A DNA stretch of 64,000 nucleotides from positions 6,944,001-7,008,000 of the forward strand of contig NZ_CP108025.1 in assembly GCF_041435095.1 (NCBI RefSeq), in the 5' to 3' direction. The notes beneath the pieces were generated by a model. That model was given only the letters and a program-made list of their open reading frames with translations. It did no database searches and was not told the DNA's origin. This document shows positions 34,496 through 43,183 of this stretch, in pieces. A program made the position numbers and the translations under genes. Numbering within the stretch: the first letter of the stretch is position 1; each line of letters begins with the position of its first letter. The DNA is from Kitasatospora sp. NBC_00315. Its GTDB lineage: Bacteria; Actinomycetota; Actinomycetes; Streptomycetales; Streptomycetaceae.

Positions 34496-35811
34496 CGACC
34501 TACAGCACCTACCGCCTCGCCCCGGCATCCGGACGGCCGCAGACGCCGCCCGCGGAGATCCCCGAGGTCGACCTGATGCGCTGGCCCGACGTGGCCCGCG
34601 TACCCGGCGGCCCGGTCCGTGCCGCCGTCGCCCGGCAGCTGCTGCGCAGCGTCGCCCGCCGGCTCGCGCTGCGCGTCGAGCTGCCCGGCGGACGGCTGCT
34701 GGTACCCGCGCCCGAGAGTGCGCCGACGCTCCGCCTGCACCGGCCCGCCGACTTCGACCGGCGGGTCGGCGCGGGCGGCCTGATCGGCTTCGGCGAGTCC
34801 TACCAGGCCGGCGACTGGGACTCGCCCGACCTGGTCGCGCTGCTCACCGCGCTGGCCTCCTCGCCCGGGACGCTGGTGCCGCCCCGGCTGCAGGGACTGC
34901 GCCGCTGGCACGCCCAGCGGACGCCGGCGGCCGAGCTCTCCAGCGAGGAGAACGCACGCCGCAACATCCAGCGGCACTACGACCTCTCGAACGACCTCTT
35001 CGCGCTGTTCCTCGACCCCACCATGACGTACTCCGCCGCGCTGTTCCCCACCGACCTGCCGATCCTGCCGCGGACCGAGTGGGACGGCCTGCGACCCGCC
35101 CAGCACCGCAAGATCGACCGGCTGCTCGACCTCGCCGGGGTCGGCGCCGGCAGCCGGGTGCTGGAGATCGGCACCGGCTGGGGGGAGCTGGCGCTGCGGG
35201 CCGCCGGGCGCGGCGCGAACGTGGTCACCCTCACCCTCTCCGAGGAGCAGCGCAACCTGGCCCGGCAGCGGATCGCCGAGGCCGGGCACGGCGACCGGGT
35301 GGACGTCCGGCTCTGCGACTACCGCTCCGCCGAGGGCAGCTACGACGCCGTGGTCAGCGTCGAGATGATCGAGGCGGTCGGGCGGCCCTACTGGCCCGCC
35401 TACTTCGGGATCCTCGACCGGCTGCTCGCGCCGGGCGGCCGCGCCGTACTGCAGGCGATCACCATGCCGCACGACCGGATGCTCGCCAGCGCCGGGACGT
35501 ACACCTGGATCCTCAAGTACATCTTCCCCGGCGGCCAGATCCCCTCCACGGAGGGCCTGGCCCGGGCCGCCGCCGACCACACCGCCCTGCGCCTGACCCA
35601 CCGCCACGCCTTCGGGGCGCACTACGCGGAGACCCTGCGGCTGTGGCGGGAGCGGTTCACCACGCGGGCCGAGGAGGTCGCCGAGCTGGGTTTCGACCAC
35701 GTCTTCCACCGGATGTGGGAGCTGTACCTGGCGTACTCGGAGGCCGGCTTCCGGACCGGCTACCTGGACGTCCAGCACCTGGTGTTCAGTCGCGGGGAGG
35801 AGAACCGATGA
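34492..35811 (+). CDS. cfa: Cyclopropane-fatty-acyl-phospholipid synthase-like SAM methyltransferase
   Basis: 439 residues from GTG 34492. The N-terminal substrate domain includes GFGESYQAGDWDS. The catalytic domain has HYDLSNDLFALFLDPTMTYS, the SAM site VLEIGTGWGELAL, and SVEMIEAVG with the active-site glutamate. YTWILKYIFPGGQIPS and MWELYLAYSEAGFRTG close it. It methylates double bonds of membrane phospholipids to a cyclopropane or methyl-branched chain. Position inside a sigma factor operon suggests stress-dependent membrane change. Followed by a strong SD and a small ORF. Confidence 0.93.
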   Translation: MTTYSTYRLAPASGRPQTPPAEIPEVDLMRWPDVARVPGGPVRAAVARQLLRSVARRLALRVELPGGRLLVPAPESAPTLRLHRPADFDRRVGAGGLIGFGESYQAGDWDSPDLVALLTALASSPGTLVPPRLQGLRRWHAQRTPAAELSSEENARRNIQRHYDLSNDLFALFLDPTMTYSAALFPTDLPILPRTEWDGLRPAQHRKIDRLLDLAGVGAGSRVLEIGTGWGELALRAAGRGANVVTLTLSEEQRNLARQRIAEAGHGDRVDVRLCDYRSAEGSYDAVVSVEMIEAVGRPYWPAYFGILDRLLAPGGRAVLQAITMPHDRMLASAGTYTWILKYIFPGGQIPSTEGLARAAADHTALRLTHRHAFGAHYAETLRLWRERFTTRAEEVAELGFDHVFHRMWELYLAYSEAGFRTGYLDVQHLVFSRGEENR

Positions 35812-35894
35812 CCGGCACCGCCCCGGCGGCCACCGCCCGCCCCCGGACCGCCGCCGGCGCGCCGGCCCCGTTCTCGGCGGAGGCGGCCCGGTGA
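35808..35894 (+). CDS. 28-residue ORF linking cfa and the DUF1295 gene
   Basis: ATG 35808 has an excellent ribosome binding site (GGGGAGGAG, five bases upstream). It overlaps the cfa stop by four bases and its own stop overlaps the next GTG by four. The peptide (MTGTAPAATA... AEAAR) is Ala/Pro-rich with no membrane segment. Like the ORF at 30779 it may work by translational coupling. A real peptide is possible but unsupported. Confidence 0.5.
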   Translation: MTGTAPAATARPRTAAGAPAPFSAEAAR

Positions 35895-36703
35895 GCGGCG
35901 TGGACGCGGGCGCGCTCGCGCTCTCGGTCGGGGCCACCCTCGGGGCGGCGCTCGTCGTGATGCTGATCGCCTTCGCGGTCGGGCTGCGGACCGGCCGGCA
36001 CCGGGGTGTGGACGTGGCCTGGGGCCTGGCGTTCGGCGCGATGGCGCTCACCGGCTACGCCTGCTCGGCCGGGCACGGTGATCCGGGGCGACGGCTGCTG
36101 GCCACCGTCCTGGTCCTGGTCTGGGGCCTGCGGCTGTCCGCCCACATCTGGTGGCGCTCGCGCGGCGCCGACGAGGACCCGCGCTACGACCGGATGCTCT
36201 CCCGGGCACCCGGGAGCCGCGACGCGTACGCGCTGCGGACGGTCTACCTGCTCCAGGCGGCCATCGCCTGGTTCGTCTCGCTGCCGGTGCAGGTCGCCCA
36301 ACAACTCCCGCACCCGCCGGGCCCGCTCGCCTGGACCGGCGCCGGGCTGTGGGCGGTCGGCCTGTTCTTCGAGGCGGTCGGGGACGCCCAGCTGACCCGC
36401 TTCAAGGCGGACCCGGCGAACCGGGGCACCGTGATGGACCGGGGGCTGTGGCGCTACACCCGCCACCCGAACTACTTCGGCGACGCCTGCGTCTGGTGGG
36501 GGCTGTTCCTGCTCGCCGCCGGGTCGCCGATCGGCTGGGCCACCGTGCTCAGCCCGCTGGTCATGACGTACCTGCTGGTGAACGGCAGCGGCAAGCCGAT
36601 GCTGGAGCGGCAGTTGAGCTCGACCAAGCCCGGCTGGGCCGAGTACGTCGCGCGGACCAGCGGCTTCGTCCCGCTGCCCCCGCGCCGCCACCGGGGCGCC
36701 TGA
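35891..36703 (+). CDS. DUF1295 / steroid 5-alpha-reductase-like membrane protein
   Basis: 270 residues from GTG 35891, with GGAGG eight bases upstream inside the small ORF. Six or so hydrophobic segments. The conserved C-terminus has RGLWRYTRHPNYFGDACVWWG, the NADPH-binding region shared with isoprenylcysteine methyltransferases and steroid reductases. DUF1295 proteins regularly end this amine oxidase/DUF1365/Cfa operon, so a reductase acting on the modified acyl chain is plausible. Not shown experimentally to my knowledge. Confidence 0.9.
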   Translation: MSGVDAGALALSVGATLGAALVVMLIAFAVGLRTGRHRGVDVAWGLAFGAMALTGYACSAGHGDPGRRLLATVLVLVWGLRLSAHIWWRSRGADEDPRYDRMLSRAPGSRDAYALRTVYLLQAAIAWFVSLPVQVAQQLPHPPGPLAWTGAGLWAVGLFFEAVGDAQLTRFKADPANRGTVMDRGLWRYTRHPNYFGDACVWWGLFLLAAGSPIGWATVLSPLVMTYLLVNGSGKPMLERQLSSTKPGWAEYVARTSGFVPLPPRRHRGA

Positions 36704-36747
36704 ACCCCGGCGGCGGCGTCCCGCTGCCCGTGACACCGCCCGTGGCA

Positions 36748-36830
36748 CCGCCCGTGGCACCTCCCGCGCCGCTGCTGCGCCCGAACGCTCCGGCGGCGCG
36801 GGTGAGCGGTACGGGCGGTGGCACGGGCGG
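36748..36830. terminator. Weak imperfect hairpin between converging genes
   Basis: Arms 36748-36761 and 36817-36830 are complementary at 13 of 14 positions around a 55-base loop. It lies between the convergent DUF1295 and SpoIIE genes; a direct repeat CCGTGGCACCGC is also present. Confidence 0.35.
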
Positions 36831-36834
36831 GTGG

Positions 36835-37941
36835 TCAGTGCTCCCAGCGGACGGCCAGCAGCGCGGCGTCGTCGTCCAGCCCGGCCCGGGCGTACGCGCG
36901 GACGTCGCCGAGCAGCTCGTCCAGCACGTCGCCCGGGTCGTGCGGGCCGACGGCGGCGAGCCGCTCGGCCAGCGGGTAGAACCGGCCGCCGCTGTCCCGG
37001 GCCTCCGACACCCCGTCGGTGTAGAGCAGCAGGAGATCCCCCGGGAGCGGCTCGAAGCACGAGGCCGGGTAGTCGCCCCCCAGCAGCTCCAGCAGGGAGA
37101 GCGGCGGCGCGTGCTCCGGCGGCTCCAGCTCGCTCACCCGACCCGCCCTGAGCAGCAAGGGGTGCGGGTGGCCGCAGTTCACCAGCTCCACCGGGCCGGC
37201 CCCGGTCGGGATGCCCGCCAGCAGCGCCGTGACGAAACGGGTCGACATCCCGGCCTGGCCCGGCCGTCGGGCGAGCGCCGCGTTCAGGCGGCCGGCCACC
37301 GCGGTGAGGTCCGGCTCGGTCCTGGCCGCCTCGCGGAACACCCCCAGCACGTCGGCGGCCGTCTCCACCGCGCCCAGACCGCTGCCCTGCACGTCCCCGA
37401 GCAGGATCCGCAGTCCCTGCTGCGTGTCCACCACGTCGTACAGGTCGCCGCCGATCCGGGCCTCGGCGGCCGCCGCCGCGTACCGCACCGCGATCCGAAG
37501 GCGCCCGACGTGCTCCGGCGGCGGGCGCAGCAGCGCCCGCTGGGCCGCCTCCGAGACGGTACGGACCTGGAAGAGCTCGCGCTCCCGGGTCGACACCAGG
37601 ATCACGTTGGCGGCGCTCGCGAGGGTGGCGGCCAGCACCGCGACCAGCGCCGTGATGTGGACGGAGAGCGGCACATTCCGGTTGGCGAGCGCGAGCAGGA
37701 TCACCGAGAGCGTCGCGACCACCCCGGCCAGCGCCGGTACCCGGGCCGCCCTGGTGGTCGCGCCCGCCAGCACCGGGACGGCCGCCAGCACCGGCGAGAC
37801 GGTGGTGCCGGGGCCGGTCACCACGTCGGCGGCGACGCCGGCGACCAGCAGCAGGTACGCGCCCGCCAGCAACCGCCGCGCCCGCCGCGGCAGGCGCAGC
37901 GGCGGCGGGAGGGTCTCGTCCGGCCGGACGCCGCTGGGCAC
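36835..37941 (-). CDS. Membrane SpoIIE-type PP2C serine phosphatase
   Basis: 368 residues from GTG 37941, chosen for GAGGAGGG six bases upstream. Four hydrophobic segments occupy about 20-135. The phosphatase domain has ARIGGDLYDVV, GDVQGSGLGA, LLLYTDGVSEARD and DDDAALLAVRWE, the metal-binding aspartates of the PP2C/SpoIIE fold. Such enzymes dephosphorylate anti-anti-sigma (STAS) proteins to activate alternative sigma factors. No STAS or anti-sigma kinase lies beside it, so the partner is elsewhere. Confidence 0.93.
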   Translation of the reverse strand: MPSGVRPDETLPPPLRLPRRARRLLAGAYLLLVAGVAADVVTGPGTTVSPVLAAVPVLAGATTRAARVPALAGVVATLSVILLALANRNVPLSVHITALVAVLAATLASAANVILVSTRERELFQVRTVSEAAQRALLRPPPEHVGRLRIAVRYAAAAAEARIGGDLYDVVDTQQGLRILLGDVQGSGLGAVETAADVLGVFREAARTEPDLTAVAGRLNAALARRPGQAGMSTRFVTALLAGIPTGAGPVELVNCGHPHPLLLRAGRVSELEPPEHAPPLSLLELLGGDYPASCFEPLPGDLLLLYTDGVSEARDSGGRFYPLAERLAAVGPHDPGDVLDELLGDVRAYARAGLDDDAALLAVRWEH

Positions 37942-38009
37942 GACTTCCCTCCTCGGGGCGACTGCGGTCCGGCAGTGGCCGGCACGGCCGCTGCCTCTTC
38001 GTCCACTGT

Positions 38010-38093
38010 CCACCGCGTGGCCGTCCTCGGCCACGGCGAGCCGTCGGCGGGCCGTCGGCGGGCCCGGCGTGGCCGAGGACGGCCACGCGGTGG
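38010..38093. repeat. Perfect 26-bp inverted repeat with 32-base loop
   Basis: Arms 38010-38035 and 38068-38093 are exact reverse complements (first arm begins CCACCGCGTGGCC). The loop contains an 11-bp direct repeat GCCGTCGGCGG twice (38040-38050, 38051-38061). It lies between divergent genes, upstream of both, where a terminator would not be expected. Confidence 0.95.
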
Positions 38094-38165
38094 CCCGAGC
38101 GCGGCGTGGGCCGGGGTGGTCCGCGTGGGCCGGGGCGGCCGGGTCGCCCGTCTAGGCTTGCCGTG

Positions 38166-39158
38166 ATGAGACGCAAGAGCGCGACCCCGCCGGCCCCGCT
38201 GCCCCAGCGCCACGGCGTCGATCCCGTACGCCTGCGGCTGCCCGCCGACGGACCGTGGCCGACCGTGCGGGACTACCTGGTGGAGCGGCTGGCCGCGGTC
38301 GATCCGGCGGCGATCGACGCGATGCTGGAGCGGCGGGAGATCATCGGGCTGGACGGTCCGATCGCCCCGGCCGCGCCCTTCGCCCCGGCCGCCTACCTCT
38401 GGTTCTACCGCGAGCTGCCCGCGGAGGTCCCGGTCCCGTTCGCGATCGACGTGCTGCACCAGGACGAGCACCTGGTCGTGGTGGACAAGCCGCACTTCCT
38501 CGCCACCACGCCCCGGGGCCGGCACGTCACCCAGACCGCGCTCTCCCGGCTGCGCCACAGCCTGGGCCTGCCCGCGCTCAGCCCCGCCCACCGGCTGGAC
38601 CGGCTCACCGCCGGGCTGGCCATGTTCGTGGTGCGGCCCGCCGAGCGGGCCGCCTACCAGAACCTCTTCCGGGACCGGCTGGTCCGCAAGGAGTACCGCG
38701 CCGTCGCACCGTACGATCCCGTGGTGGAGCTGCCGCGCACCGTCCGCAGCCGGATCGTCAAGGAGCGCGGGGTGATCGCCGCCCAGGAGGTGGAGGGCCC
38801 ACCGAACAGTGAGAGCCGGATCGAGCTGCTCGGGCACCGCGCCGGGCTCGGCCTCTACCGGCTGCTGCCCTCCACCGGACGCACCCACCAGTTGCGGCTG
38901 CACCTGAGCGGCCTCGGGCTGCCGATCCTCGGTGATCCCGTCTACCCCGTCCTGCTCCCCGAACCGGCCCCGGACGACTTCGGCAGCCCGCTTCAACTGC
39001 TCGCGGCGGTGCTGGAGTTCACCGATCCGGTGACCGGCACGCCGCGCCGCTTCGACAGCCGCCGCACACTGGCGGCCTGGCCGCCGCAGGGCCACCCCGA
39101 GCCGACCGGGCCGACCCGGGCGAGCGGGCCGACCGGGCCGACCGGGCCGACGGCCTAG
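38166..39158 (+). CDS. RluA-family pseudouridine synthase
   Basis: 330 residues from ATG 38166. The signature is HRLDRLTAG (usual form HRLDxxTSG), which carries the catalytic aspartate. LHQDEHLVVVDKP and GRTHQLRLHLSGLGLPILGDPVY are the other family blocks. It should convert uridine to pseudouridine in rRNA or tRNA. The last 20 residues are a low-complexity GPT repeat. The SDR and QueA-like genes follow on the same strand after 71 bases. Confidence 0.93.
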   Translation: MRRKSATPPAPLPQRHGVDPVRLRLPADGPWPTVRDYLVERLAAVDPAAIDAMLERREIIGLDGPIAPAAPFAPAAYLWFYRELPAEVPVPFAIDVLHQDEHLVVVDKPHFLATTPRGRHVTQTALSRLRHSLGLPALSPAHRLDRLTAGLAMFVVRPAERAAYQNLFRDRLVRKEYRAVAPYDPVVELPRTVRSRIVKERGVIAAQEVEGPPNSESRIELLGHRAGLGLYRLLPSTGRTHQLRLHLSGLGLPILGDPVYPVLLPEPAPDDFGSPLQLLAAVLEFTDPVTGTPRRFDSRRTLAAWPPQGHPEPTGPTRASGPTGPTGPTA

Positions 39159-39229
39159 GGCGAAGGACCAACCCGCCGCCGGGCCGACGGCCGATCCGTA
39201 CGGGAGGGCCAGGGGACGACAGTTGGGTC

Positions 39230-40003
39230 ATGAACGCATCGCAGACCTCCCGCCCTCCGCAGCCCACCGCCCCACCGGTCGCCGTGATCACCGGCGCATC
39301 GCGCGGCCTGGGCCTGGAACTCGCCCGGGCCCTGGCAGCCGACGGCTGGCAGCTGGTGCTGACCGCCCGGGACCCGGTCGACCTCGGCGCGGCCGAGGCC
39401 GAACTGGCCGCCGCCACCACGGTCGTCGCGCTCGCCGGATCAGTGGTGGACGACGACCACCGCGCGCGGCTCGCGCAGGCCGCCGCCGACCTCGGCGGAG
39501 CGGCCCTGCTGGTCAACAACGCCTCCACGCTGGCCGGTCACGACCTCGCGGGCGCCGCCCTGCCCCGGCTGGCCGACATCCCGCTGTCCGGCCTGCTGGA
39601 GACGTTCGAGGTCAACGTGCTCGCGCCGATCGCCCTCACCCAGCTCGTGCTGCCACAGCTGCGCGAGCACGCGGGCGCGGTGCTCGCCCTCAGCTCGGAC
39701 GCCGCCGTCGAGGCGTACGAGGGCTGGGGTGCGTACGGCGCGTCCAAGGCGGCCCTCGACCACGCCTGCGCCGTCCTGGCGGCCGAGGAGCCGGGCCTGC
39801 GGGTCTGGGCCGTGGATCCCGGTGACATGCGCACCCGGATGCACCAGGAGGCCTTCCCGGGTGAGGACATCTCGGATCGGCCGCTGCCGCGGACCGTCGT
39901 GCCCGCCCTCCTCGCCCTGCTCCGCTCCCGGCCCGCCTCCGGCCGCTACCGTGCCGCCGGGCTGCTCGCGACGGCGGGTGCCGCGGACGGGGCGCGGCGA
40001 TGA
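39230..40003 (+). CDS. Short-chain dehydrogenase/reductase
   Basis: 257 residues from ATG 39230. The cofactor motif is TGASRGLGLELA, followed by NNAST. The active site is S(S)DAA then Y-G-A-S-K. These are classical SDR features with NADP(H) preference suggested by the basic residue after TGAS. Substrate unknown. The QueA-like gene overlaps it by four bases, implying co-expression. Confidence 0.9.
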   Translation: MNASQTSRPPQPTAPPVAVITGASRGLGLELARALAADGWQLVLTARDPVDLGAAEAELAAATTVVALAGSVVDDDHRARLAQAAADLGGAALLVNNASTLAGHDLAGAALPRLADIPLSGLLETFEVNVLAPIALTQLVLPQLREHAGAVLALSSDAAVEAYEGWGAYGASKAALDHACAVLAAEEPGLRVWAVDPGDMRTRMHQEAFPGEDISDRPLPRTVVPALLALLRSRPASGRYRAAGLLATAGAADGARR

Positions 40004-41139
40004 CCACCGCCCTGGCGAGCGGCTTCGACTTCACCGTGCCGCCCGAGCTCTCCGCCCGCGCCCCCGCGGAGGCCCGCGGCCTGGGCCGGGACGGCGTGCG
40101 GATGCTGGTCGGCCACCGGAGCGGACCGGCCGTGGAGCACCGCCGCTTCACCGACCTGCCCCAGGTGCTGCGCCCCGGTGACCTGCTGGTGGTCAACAAC
40201 TCCGCGACGCTGCCGGCCGCACTCACCGGGCGGCTGCCGGACGGCACCCCGGTGGCCGTGCACCTGTCCGGCGCCCGACCGGGGCCGCTCGGCACCCATC
40301 TGCTCGAACTGCGCCGGGTGCCCGCCGACCCGGGCGCCGCCGCCGAGTACTACCCGCCGGACGCCTCCCCGGCCCGGCCGGGCCTGCGGGTGGAGCTCCC
40401 CGGCGGGGCGGTCGCCGAGCTCGGCGGCGCGTTCACCGCACGGCTGTGGCACGCCCGCCTGGCCCTGCCGGGGACGCCGCCGCAGGCGCCCCCGCCCCCC
40501 GGGCCCGAGCCGCAGTCGGCGGCGGTGTCCGTCCCGGCGCCGCTGCTCGACTACCTGGCCCGGTACGGCCGTGCCATCCGCTACGGCTACGTCGACCGGC
40601 AGTGGCCGCTCGACGCCTACCAGACGGTCTTCGCGGCCGTGCCCGGCAGCAGCGAGATGCCCAGCGCGGCCCGGCCGTTCACCGCCGGACCGGTCGCCCG
40701 GCTGGCCGGCCGGGGTGTCCTGGTCGCACCCGTCACCCTGCACACCGGCGTCGCCTCGCCCGAGGCGCACGAGGCGCCCTACGCCGAGCCCTTCCACGTC
40801 CCCGCCGCCACCGCCGCCCTGATCGGGCACGTGCGCTCCGGCGGCGGCCGGGTGATCGCGGTCGGCACCACGGTGGTCCGCGCCCTGGAGTCGGCCACCG
40901 GCCCGGACGGGACGGTGCGGGAGGCAGCGGGCTGGACCGACCTGGTGATCACCCCGCAGCGCGGCGTCCGCGCGGTGGACGGCCTGCTCACCGGCTGGCA
41001 CGAGCCCCGGGCCTCCCACCTGCTGATGCTGGAGGCCGTCGCGGGCCGGCCGCTGCTCGCCCGCTGCTACGCCGAGGCGATCGAACAGCGCTACCTCTGG
41101 CACGAGTTCGGGGACGTCAACCTGCTGCTCCCGGACTGA
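40000..41139 (+). CDS. queA: QueA-like S-adenosylmethionine:tRNA ribosyltransferase-isomerase
   Basis: 379 residues, ATG in an ATGA overlap. Family blocks: VVNNSATLPAALTGRL, GTHLLELRR, GYVDRQWPLDAYQTVF, PVTLHTGV, VIAVGTTVVRALES and GLLTGWHEPRASHLLMLEA. True QueA transfers the ribosyl part of SAM to preQ1 in tRNA during queuosine synthesis. No other queuosine gene (tgt, queC-F) is in view, and many actinomycetes carry QueA-like proteins of unclear role. Family certain, pathway uncertain. Confidence 0.85.
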   Translation: MTTALASGFDFTVPPELSARAPAEARGLGRDGVRMLVGHRSGPAVEHRRFTDLPQVLRPGDLLVVNNSATLPAALTGRLPDGTPVAVHLSGARPGPLGTHLLELRRVPADPGAAAEYYPPDASPARPGLRVELPGGAVAELGGAFTARLWHARLALPGTPPQAPPPPGPEPQSAAVSVPAPLLDYLARYGRAIRYGYVDRQWPLDAYQTVFAAVPGSSEMPSAARPFTAGPVARLAGRGVLVAPVTLHTGVASPEAHEAPYAEPFHVPAATAALIGHVRSGGGRVIAVGTTVVRALESATGPDGTVREAAGWTDLVITPQRGVRAVDGLLTGWHEPRASHLLMLEAVAGRPLLARCYAEAIEQRYLWHEFGDVNLLLPD

Positions 41140-41169
41140 GCCGGTCGCGGACCGGACGCGCCAGCCCGG

Positions 41170-42093
41170 TCAGGAGAGGGTGAGGACGGCGTTGCCGCGG
41201 ATCCTGCGCTGCCGCAGGTCGTCCAGCACCTGGGCGGTCAGGCCCCAGTCCGCCGTCAGGCCGATCTCCGGGTGCAGCCTGCCCTCCGCCACCAGCCGCA
41301 CCAGCGTCTGCAGGTCCGGCGCGTCGGGCCCGTCCGAGTCGGCGTAGCTGAAGTGCCGCACGGTGGCGGAGAGCGGCCCGGCGAAGAAGTCGAAGAAGTT
41401 CAGCTCGACCGGCTCGCGGCTGGCCTGGCCGAACCAGACCAGCTGTCCGCGCGGCGCCAGCCGGGAGAGCGCGACCGGCAGGTTCTTCCCGCCGGTGGAC
41501 TCCAGCACCACGTCGAAGGCGCCCTGCGCGTCGCCGACCTCGCGCACCACGGCCGCCGCGCCCAGCTCGCCGAGCCGCTCGCCGCGCTCGGCCGAGGCGC
41601 TCACCGCCGTCACCGACGCGCCGGCCGCCGCCGCCAGTTCGGTGAAGTAGTGCCCGACGCCGCCGGACGCGCCGGTCAGCAGGATCCGCCGGCCCGCGAC
41701 CGAGCCGGCCGTGCGCAGCAGCCGCAGCGCGGTCAGCCCGGCCAGCGGCAGCGCCGCGGCCTGCACCGCGCTCACCGACGACGGCAGGACGGCCAGGCCG
41801 CCGGCCGGCACCGCGACGTACTCGGCCCACCCCGCGGCCGGCGGGTGGCCGACCACTCGCTGCCCGACCTGCGGTCCGGAGCCGTCCGGCGCGGCCTGGA
41901 CGACCAGCCCGGCGACGTCCTTCCCGGGGCGCCAGCCCTCCCGCGGTGGCCCCTCCAACTGGAAGGTCTCACCCCGGTTCACCGAGTAGGCGTCCACCTT
42001 CACCAGCGCCTCGTCCGGCCGCTGCACCGGTTCCTGGACCTCGATCCGCCGGACGGACTCCGCCGGGTTGCCGGTCGCCACGAATGCCTTCAT
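41170..42093 (-). CDS. Zinc-independent alcohol dehydrogenase / quinone oxidoreductase (MDR family)
   Basis: 307 residues from ATG 42093 after GAGGAGCGAGGCG. The N-terminal GroES-like part has VNRGETFQLEG and GKDVAGLVVQAA. The Rossmann motif is LLTGASGGVGHYFTELAAAAGA. The zinc ligands of classical ADHs are absent, which places it with NADPH quinone/enoyl reductases. It diverges from a LysR regulator and is probably its target. Confidence 0.93.
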   Translation of the reverse strand: MKAFVATGNPAESVRRIEVQEPVQRPDEALVKVDAYSVNRGETFQLEGPPREGWRPGKDVAGLVVQAAPDGSGPQVGQRVVGHPPAAGWAEYVAVPAGGLAVLPSSVSAVQAAALPLAGLTALRLLRTAGSVAGRRILLTGASGGVGHYFTELAAAAGASVTAVSASAERGERLGELGAAAVVREVGDAQGAFDVVLESTGGKNLPVALSRLAPRGQLVWFGQASREPVELNFFDFFAGPLSATVRHFSYADSDGPDAPDLQTLVRLVAEGRLHPEIGLTADWGLTAQVLDDLRQRRIRGNAVLTLS

Positions 42094-42190
42094 CGCCTCG
42101 CTCCTCGGTAGCCGCCGGCCGGTGCTCCCCGGCCGAGTACCAGCAAACCCGCAGCGCGCCGGCGCGGTCCAACAACCGGATTCCGCTGGT

Positions 42191-42207
42191 GACAACCGCC
42201 GGTTGTC
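42191..42207. promoter_or_regulatory. 17-bp palindrome, probable LysR operator
   Basis: GACAACCG-C-CGGTTGTC is a perfect dyad ending eight bases before the LysR start. The half-site ACAACCG also occurs 20 bp upstream at 42172. It fits the T-N11-A type of LysR site only loosely, but position and symmetry suggest autoregulation. Confidence 0.6.
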
Positions 42208-42214
42208 GGCCAGG

Positions 42215-43183
42215 ATGGGCGCTGTGGATCTCGACCTCGCCCAGGTGCGCGCCTTCGTCATGACGGCCGAACACCTGCACTTCCGGCGGGCGGCGCAGTC
42301 GCTGTCGCTGACCCAGCAGGCCCTGTCCAAGCGGATCGCCCGGCTGGAGGACGGTCTGGGCGCGGCGCTGTTCGAGCGCGGCGCGGGGGGCGTCGAACTC
42401 ACCCCGGCCGGCGTCCGGTTCCTCGATCCGGCCCGAGCCGTCCTCGCCGCCGGGGAGACGGCCGTCGCGGCCGCCCGCCAACTGGAGCGGCCGCTGCGAC
42501 TGGACGTCTGGGGCCACCTCTTCGCGCCGCTGCGCACGGTACGGGAGGTGCTGGACGACCCCGCCTGCGGCGGCGTGCACGCCGAGGTCGGTCCCGGCCG
42601 GGATCTGCCGGCGGTGGCGGCGGCCCTGCTGCGCGGGGAGAGCGAGGCGGGCTTCGGCCGCTACCACCCCTTCGGTGACCGCCGCGACGACGCGCTGGCC
42701 CACCGCCTGGTCCGGCTGGAGCCGGTCGACGCGATCCTGGCCGCCGACCACCCGTTGGCGCGCGCCGACGCGCTGCGCCCGGCCGCCCTGACGGACAGCC
42801 GGCTGATCCTGCCGGCGGCGGCCGAGCGGCTGGACTTCCTGCGCCGGTTCGCCGAGGAGTTCGCCGTCCCGGTGCTGTCCGGTGAGGTCAACCTGGGCTT
42901 CGACCACCTGGTGGAGCGGATCCTGGGCACGCCCGGCGGCTTCACGCTCCTCCCGGCCGAGGTGCCGTTGCCGGACGGCTGCGGCCTGGTGGCCGTCCCG
43001 CTGGTCGAGCCGACCCCGCTGTACGCGTGGTCCCTGCTCTGGCCGCGGCAGCAGCCCGATCCGGGTGTCGCCGGGCTGCTGCGCGGCTTCGTGGAGAGCG
43101 GCCGGCGGCGGCGCTGGCTGGAGTTCCGGCCCGGGCGGGACTGGCTCCCGGAGGCGGACCAGGCACAGGCCCGGGAGTTGTGA
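42215..43183 (+). CDS. LysR-family transcriptional regulator
   Basis: 322 residues from ATG 42215 (GTG 42224 possible). No SD is visible, so leaderless translation is likely. The N-terminal HTH is FVMTAEHLHFRRAAQSLSLTQQALSKRIARLE, with LFERG and LTPAG after it. The ligand domain has the usual LADHPLA block. It should control the divergent MDR-family gene. The inducer is unknown. Confidence 0.93.
   Translation: MGAVDLDLAQVRAFVMTAEHLHFRRAAQSLSLTQQALSKRIARLEDGLGAALFERGAGGVELTPAGVRFLDPARAVLAAGETAVAAARQLERPLRLDVWGHLFAPLRTVREVLDDPACGGVHAEVGPGRDLPAVAAALLRGESEAGFGRYHPFGDRRDDALAHRLVRLEPVDAILAADHPLARADALRPAALTDSRLILPAAAERLDFLRRFAEEFAVPVLSGEVNLGFDHLVERILGTPGGFTLLPAEVPLPDGCGLVAVPLVEPTPLYAWSLLWPRQQPDPGVAGLLRGFVESGRRRRWLEFRPGRDWLPEADQAQAREL

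Noticed and set aside
38010..38093. Terminator for the SpoIIE or RluA gene
   Set aside because: It is upstream of both divergent genes, so it terminates neither.
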